A stretch of 64,000 nt of DNA from Anaeramoeba flamelloides. Its lineage: Eukaryota; Metamonada; Anaeramoebidae. The notes beneath the pieces are model-generated. The model saw only the letters and a program-made list of their open reading frames with translations, was not told the DNA's origin and ran no database searches. How positions within the stretch are numbered: position 1 is the first letter of the stretch; each line of letters starts with the position of its first letter. The stretch covers positions 1 through 64,000 of the forward strand of contig JANTQA010000044.1 of NCBI GenBank assembly GCA_027625915.1, in the 5' to 3' direction. Positions 59,427 through 64,000 of the stretch are shown here, piece by piece. Both the position numbers and the translations under genes were made by a program.

Positions 59427-62068
59427 TTGAAAAGAGTAAAATCACAAATTCGCAAATCCCAAATATCTAAACCATTACAATTCTCTTGATCGATAAAAAA
59501 GAATATTGAAATGAAAAAATGAAAATTGTTTTGAAAGAAATCAATTACAATCAAATTGTTAAGTTTTGTTGAAGACACAAAAAATAAGTACAAATTCCAA
59601 ACAAAACAAAAAAAAAAAATAAAAGTTTCTAATTTAATTTCGTTTAATAAAAATTTAATTCAATGAGTAACTTCAAAAAATGTTTTGAGTCTGATTTTGT
59701 TACGCGATTTTTTTGAAAATTAATAAAATGAAATTTGCAAATTTTAAACACCACTGGAATCACACAAACCTTTTTTTTAAAAAAAGTATCTCATTAGAAA
59801 CTACTATTCAAATAAAGAGGATTTGGTAATGTTAATTCAGAGAATATTCAATATTTCAGAAAAAAAAAAAAAAAAAAAAGAAATAATCATTTTTTGCGTG
59901 TTTTTGATTTTTGTAAACATGATGGTTCCATTTTCTTGAAAAAATAATAGTCTGACTTTGGCCTCTTTTGTTTTTGTTATTTTCATGAATTATGTGACTT
60001 TTTTCTTAAATCTTAATTTTTCCCTTAACTTGATCAAAACCTCTTTTTTTATTTTTAATAGATTAAAAGGATCTAATAATTTTAATAAGAGCTAACATTT
60101 TGATTCTTTTTCGAAAAAAAAATCCTTAAATAATTCTTTTTTTGATTTCAAGGGGATGGATGATTCTTTTTTTCGATCAACGATTCATCTTCAACTTATT
60201 TTTTGTTTAAATTTGGTTTTTCATCGAAATCCCCATCATTCTCAAAATTTAAAAATTAATATTTTTTAAAAAAATTTAAAAAAAAATTTCAAGTTTTCTC
60301 AAAAAAATAATTATTTAAGGTTTTTTTTCTTGACATTTTAGTTTTAATCATCTTTTCCTCAAATCCTGATGTTTTTCTATTTATTCCCTTGTAAGAAAAT
60401 TATTTTACTTTTTTTTTTTTTTTTTTTTTAATTTTGCTGGGAGGATATTAATTTTCTCATTATAACTGTTATGTTTTGAATTTTTGCTCATCTCGTGTAT
60501 CCAGGACGGGGATAGTTTTTATTTGATCATGAAAATGATAATATTATTTTAGATATATATTTTAATTATTTTTCTTCTTCACTTTTTTTTATTTGATAAA
60601 TTTTCTTTAATAGCCCCTTTCTTCAAATGAATAAATAAATAACTGTTATATTTTCAAGAATTTAAAAAACTAGAGTAAAATCATAAATTTTGGGGGATAC
60701 TTTTGAATCAGGGAAAACCTTGGTACTTTACCCTATCTAATCCAGAATTTAAAAGCATTGAGTTTAACCTTAGATTTTTCTCTATTCGTTCGAATTCTGG
60801 AAAAGCTAACAGTGTTTTATTCTTGAGTTTTCTTTTTATTTGTGAAGTTTTCTAGGTTTTTTTAAGGTTTTCTATTTTATTTCTAAAGTAAAAAAACCTA
60901 AATAAAATCTATCGATTTTCCAAATAAATAGAAAACTCAAAAAAACCTAACGAAAATCAATCGATTTTACAGATAAAGCAGAAAATTAAAAACCACCTTT
61001 AGTTTTTTTTTTTACTTTTTGAAATGAAAAAAAAAATTATTGAATTTTCTTTACATTTCAAAAATTAAAAAAAAAAAAAAAAACTAGGCACTCTACGGCA
61101 CTTGGTGACACTTCTCTAATTTCTAAATTTATGTTTTGAAATTTCAATAAAGAAATATCATTTTCTTGATCATTAACTAATGACTAAAAAATAATGATTC
61201 TTTATTTTATATAATAACAAAGATATTATTTTGATTATTTTATTAATTTGAATTATTCTTGAATCCAAAATATTTGATTTTTAAAAATATTTTACATGAA
61301 AAATAGAATCAAAAAATCTTTTTTTATAATATAGAGTATTATTACCAAATAAAAAAAATTCCAACTTTTGATTTTTTGGAATCAGAATATAATAATTTTA
61401 AAGGGTTTTGAAAATTTATTCTTTAATGGAACTTAAAAAAGTCGAAAATATTGATAAAAGCTGGTTCAATTAAAATGATTTTAATATTATGATTCCAAAT
61501 TTTTAATATTTGTTATTCTCAAAAATCTCAAAAAAGGTAAACATTTTGGGAACTCTTGTTATTTTAATTAAAGGATTTCTAAGAATGAATGATTCAATTT
61601 ATTAATTTAAAATGATAGAATACATGGTATTGTAATTATTTCGTTTGAATGTAGAGTATTTTCATTATAACTTACTTTTTTACGAAAAAAAACATTTTAT
61701 TGTAAAAAAAGTCAATTATCGAAAACATTGTTTTAAAGTAGAAATTTTGGAATAAAAAAAAATGGTCATATAAAACACAATATTTATCTTTTTAAGTTTT
61801 TATGAATTTTACAGACTTAACAAGTCATTCATTAATCAATGGTCTTTATTAATGAGAGGAAATTTGTAAGTTTGACAGCTTTTGTTGAATAACAAATTAA
61901 TATTTAAAATAAAATAATTTTTTAAAGTGAACAAACAAAAAAAATAAAATGTAGCTCAAAAACAGAACAATTTCAAATTTTTGATGTGATTTTATTGACA
62001 AATTAATCTATTCTTGCCATCATCTCTGATAAAAACCTAAGGTTAATTCTCATTTCTCGATCTTTCTG
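59427..62068. other. spacer between CSN7 and the minus-strand unknown gene
   Basis: Holds copy B of the two-copy repeat (60730-61115) and many A/T runs; no gene seen. Confidence 0.5.
60730..61115. repeat. two-copy repeat with internal palindrome and tandem units (copy B)
   Basis: Relative of 26570-26790 (CCAGAATTTAAAAG, ACTTTTTGAAATGAA, GGCACTCTACGGCACTTGG, TGACACTT). It includes two tandem units of about 50 bp at 60,891-60,988, each with AAAAAACCTAA, ATCGATTTT and AAATAA/AGATAA. Confidence 0.5.
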
Positions 62069-62429
62069 TTACTTCATCTCTTGCTTTGGAAATACATTAC
62101 TAACAATACTATCAATTTCCTTGGAATTCAAGATTTTTTTGTCATCAACAAAACAATTTTCAAAATGATCCAAAACTCTAAACAAAGTGTCTGTAATTTT
62201 TTAAATTTTTCTTGAATATAAGAACCACACAAAAAAAAAATAAAGAATGAAGTGTTAGTTTGAAAAACAGGTTATCTTCATTTTTGTTCTTCGGCTTTTC
62301 AAGATTTTTCATTTTGGAGAAATTCAATAATAAAATTGGATGATTTTCTTACTTAGTCGTTTAGATCTTATGGAAATTTCTCTCTCTTCTTGGGATTTAA
62401 CACATGAAGGTAAAATACCTTTTAAAAAA
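62069..62429 (-). CDS. two 3'-terminal exons of an unidentified gene
   Basis: Exon A 62429-62353 ends at a GTAAGA donor and exon B 62190-62069 follows a TTACAG acceptor; the phase agrees and exon B ends TAA. The joined peptide includes GILPSCVKSQEEREI, RSKRLNTLFRVLDHFENCFVDDKK and EIDSIVSNVFPKQ, with composition typical of real protein and a helical pattern. No family recognised. Upstream exons were not found between here and the HECT gene end at 63281, so the locus may be truncated or its 5' exons very short. Confidence 0.4.
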
Positions 62430-63280
62430 CTATTTTATCCAAGATCCCAAACTATTTTCTCAATTGGTTTGTTAATTGTTTCTTTTTCTCTAAATTTTTG
62501 TAATTTTTATTATTATATCAAAAAAGTATTTTGTTTTTCATTCTATTATTGTTTTTGAAATATATAAAAATGGTAATTATTAAATAGTTTTAATCTTTTA
62601 TTATTTTGATTTTCTTTTACATTGATTACGTTTTAATTGAAGATCCAAAACAAGAAGATTTTAAATTGATTTAGTATTTTTACTAACAAAACCTAGTATT
62701 AGATATGTTTTCTTAGAGAACAAAACAGTACCTCTCTTGAAAAAAACGTCTCCTTTTTCGAAAAAAAAACACTTATTCTCGAAAAAGTAAATATTAGTGA
62801 AAAAATAATTATTGTACTGACATGCAAAATTATTGGCAAATTTGTCACTTTTAGATATAAAAATGTATTAAAAGAAAAAGATCCAATTTTCACTAACTTA
62901 TTTTCATGATAGACTACACAAAGAATTTTTTTTTATTTAAAAAAAGAAAATTTTTGATGACCCAAAATTACTCTTTCCAGAATTTTCTCCTGATTTTTGA
63001 GAAAAAAAGAAAATTTGATAACAAAATCAACTTTATGAAAATTGGAAATCAAATTTTTACCAAATTACAAAAGAAAAATGATAAATTAAAAATTAATAAA
63101 GTGAACTAAAATAAATAAAGATGTGAATTATAAGATATATTTCAGAATGGGAATACTGTTTTTTCATCCCCTTCCCCCGTATCTTTTAGGAGAAATGACC
63201 AAATAATTAATCAAAAATAGAATGTATATAAAAAGAAAAATAAATTTCCAGTAAGAAAAGTCTTTTTTTTTTCTTTTTTT
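62430..63280. other. spacer with no supported gene
   Basis: Open frames at 62699-62893 (minus) and 62906-63109 (plus) have A/T-driven composition only. I looked here for a HECT C-lobe exon on the minus strand and saw none. Confidence 0.45.
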
Positions 63281-64000
63281 TTATTTTAAATTTTCACAAA
63301 CGGTTTTTTTAAACTCTTCCCAAGTGAACAAATAAAACAAATGGTATTCGGGAACAATATCTTTTAACCCCCTTTTCAATAAATTGATTTGATTATTGTA
63401 TTCGTTTAATCTATAATTAATTGCCAATTTTATGAATTCCTTTTTTCTTTCGTTACCAACAATGATTTGCTTTCCATTGAATAGTAATTCAACCGTTTGG
63501 TTATTAATTGAGTGTATGATAAATTTTTGAGAATTGTGATCAAAGTTTTCAATAATTTGGAATAACTTCTTATCAATTTTGTAAAGATCTCTTTTTGTTG
63601 GGCTTATCATTATTAATAATTTCCAGATTAATTGAGGGAAATTAACATTAATATTGATATTTGTTCTAATGGCCATACCTAGCAATCTACCTAATAATCG
63701 GAATTTGGGGTTATTGATAAGAGTAGGATTCAAAACAAGCATGTTATTTTCCAACTTGTAGCATACTTGTGATAATATTTTTTTTAATAAATCTTTTAAC
63801 GAATGAATAAATAAATTTCTTTTTTTTTGGATCATATATTCAAAATTTATATTTAAATTGTTATACAATTTGTTTTTAATTATATATTTTTTTTTGTTCT
63901 TGTCAAATTTTCGAATTTCCCAAGAATATAGATTATTTCTTAATAATTCTGGTTTAATGTTCAATAATTCGCTATAGGGGTTTATTATGATTGGGATTTT
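63281..64000 (-). CDS. HECT-type E3 ubiquitin ligase, 3' part only; ends before the C-lobe
   Basis: The frame is open from the window edge to TAA at 63281 (240 codons); the 5' part lies outside. It encodes HECT N-lobe sequence: NPKFRLLGRLLGMAIRTNI, NFPQLIWKLLI, VELLFNGKQIIVGNERKKEF, IKLAINYRLNEYNNQI, and YHLFYLFTWEEFKKTVCENLK at the end. The last matches the LFTPEELExLVCG that closes the N-lobe. In normal HECT ligases about 110 more residues follow, carrying the catalytic Cys. Here a stop comes five codons after the VC. A GTTTGT donor-like site overlaps the VC codons, but no C-lobe exon was visible downstream. Truncated ligase, pseudogene or unseen 3' exon are all possible. Confidence 0.75.
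   Translation of the reverse strand, partial: KIPIIINPYSELLNIKPELLRNNLYSWEIRKFDKNKKKYIIKNKLYNNLNINFEYMIQKKRNLFIHSLKDLLKKILSQVCYKLENNMLVLNPTLINNPKFRLLGRLLGMAIRTNININVNFPQLIWKLLIMISPTKRDLYKIDKKLFQIIENFDHNSQKFIIHSINNQTVELLFNGKQIIVGNERKKEFIKLAINYRLNEYNNQINLLKRGLKDIVPEYHLFYLFTWEEFKKTVCENLK

Noticed and set aside
1-64000. CRISPR arrays, bacterial operons or prophage
   Set aside because: No regularly spaced direct repeats; genes are spliced and eukaryotic in type.

Overview
The window is very AT-rich nuclear DNA from a protist. Genes are sparse (about ten credible loci in 64 kb), split by GT-AG introns of 111 bp to about 4 kb, and separated by long A/T-rich spacers full of small repeats. The conserved proteins (coatomer beta, COP9 signalosome subunit 7, a COMM-domain protein, the meiotic factor Hop2, a WNK-type kinase, a Frag1/DRAM membrane protein, a PP1 inhibitor-2-like protein, a HECT ligase) are typically eukaryotic. 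Their long KE/NE/EQ-rich low-complexity inserts recall amoeboid protists such as Anaeramoeba; that placement is an impression, not a demonstration.

Layout. 1-9.7 kb: a possible small three-exon gene (612-1166, minus), a repeat-rich spacer, and an unrecognised basic 337-residue ORF (8634-9647, minus). 9.7-16.6 kb: spacer with a dispersed repeat and a tRNA-derived SINE. 16.6-24.6 kb: the COMMD gene and HOP2, both minus; the first HOP2 intron is 4 kb and holds a SINE and a foldback element. 27.7-28.9 kb: PP1 inhibitor-2-like gene, minus. 31.2-36.1 kb: a SINE immediately upstream of four-exon COPB1 (plus). 38.9-39.7 kb: Frag1/DRAM-family membrane protein, minus. 43.4-48.3 kb: WNK-like kinase with a PF2/OSR1_C-like domain but no HRD aspartate (plus). 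48.8-49.2 kb: a decayed coding fragment. 50.06-55.73 kb: a degenerate LINE flanked by a perfect 16-bp target duplication and interrupted by six copies of a ~196-bp hairpin MITE. 58.2-59.4 kb: CSN7 (plus). 62.1-62.4 kb: two exons of an unknown gene (minus). 63.3-64.0 kb: 3' end of a HECT ligase gene (minus) that stops before the catalytic C-lobe.

The host genes are unrelated housekeeping functions: vesicle coat, neddylation control, endosomal Commander, meiotic recombination, PP1 control and signalling. I see no operon-like logic. The distinctive content is the mobile-element layer. It comprises one LINE, a SINE family with pol III A/B boxes, and several MITE families with TA duplications. LINE and SINE target duplications share an A-run...TTTT design, which suggests the same endonuclease made both. 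Every host gene whose end I could place stops with TAA.
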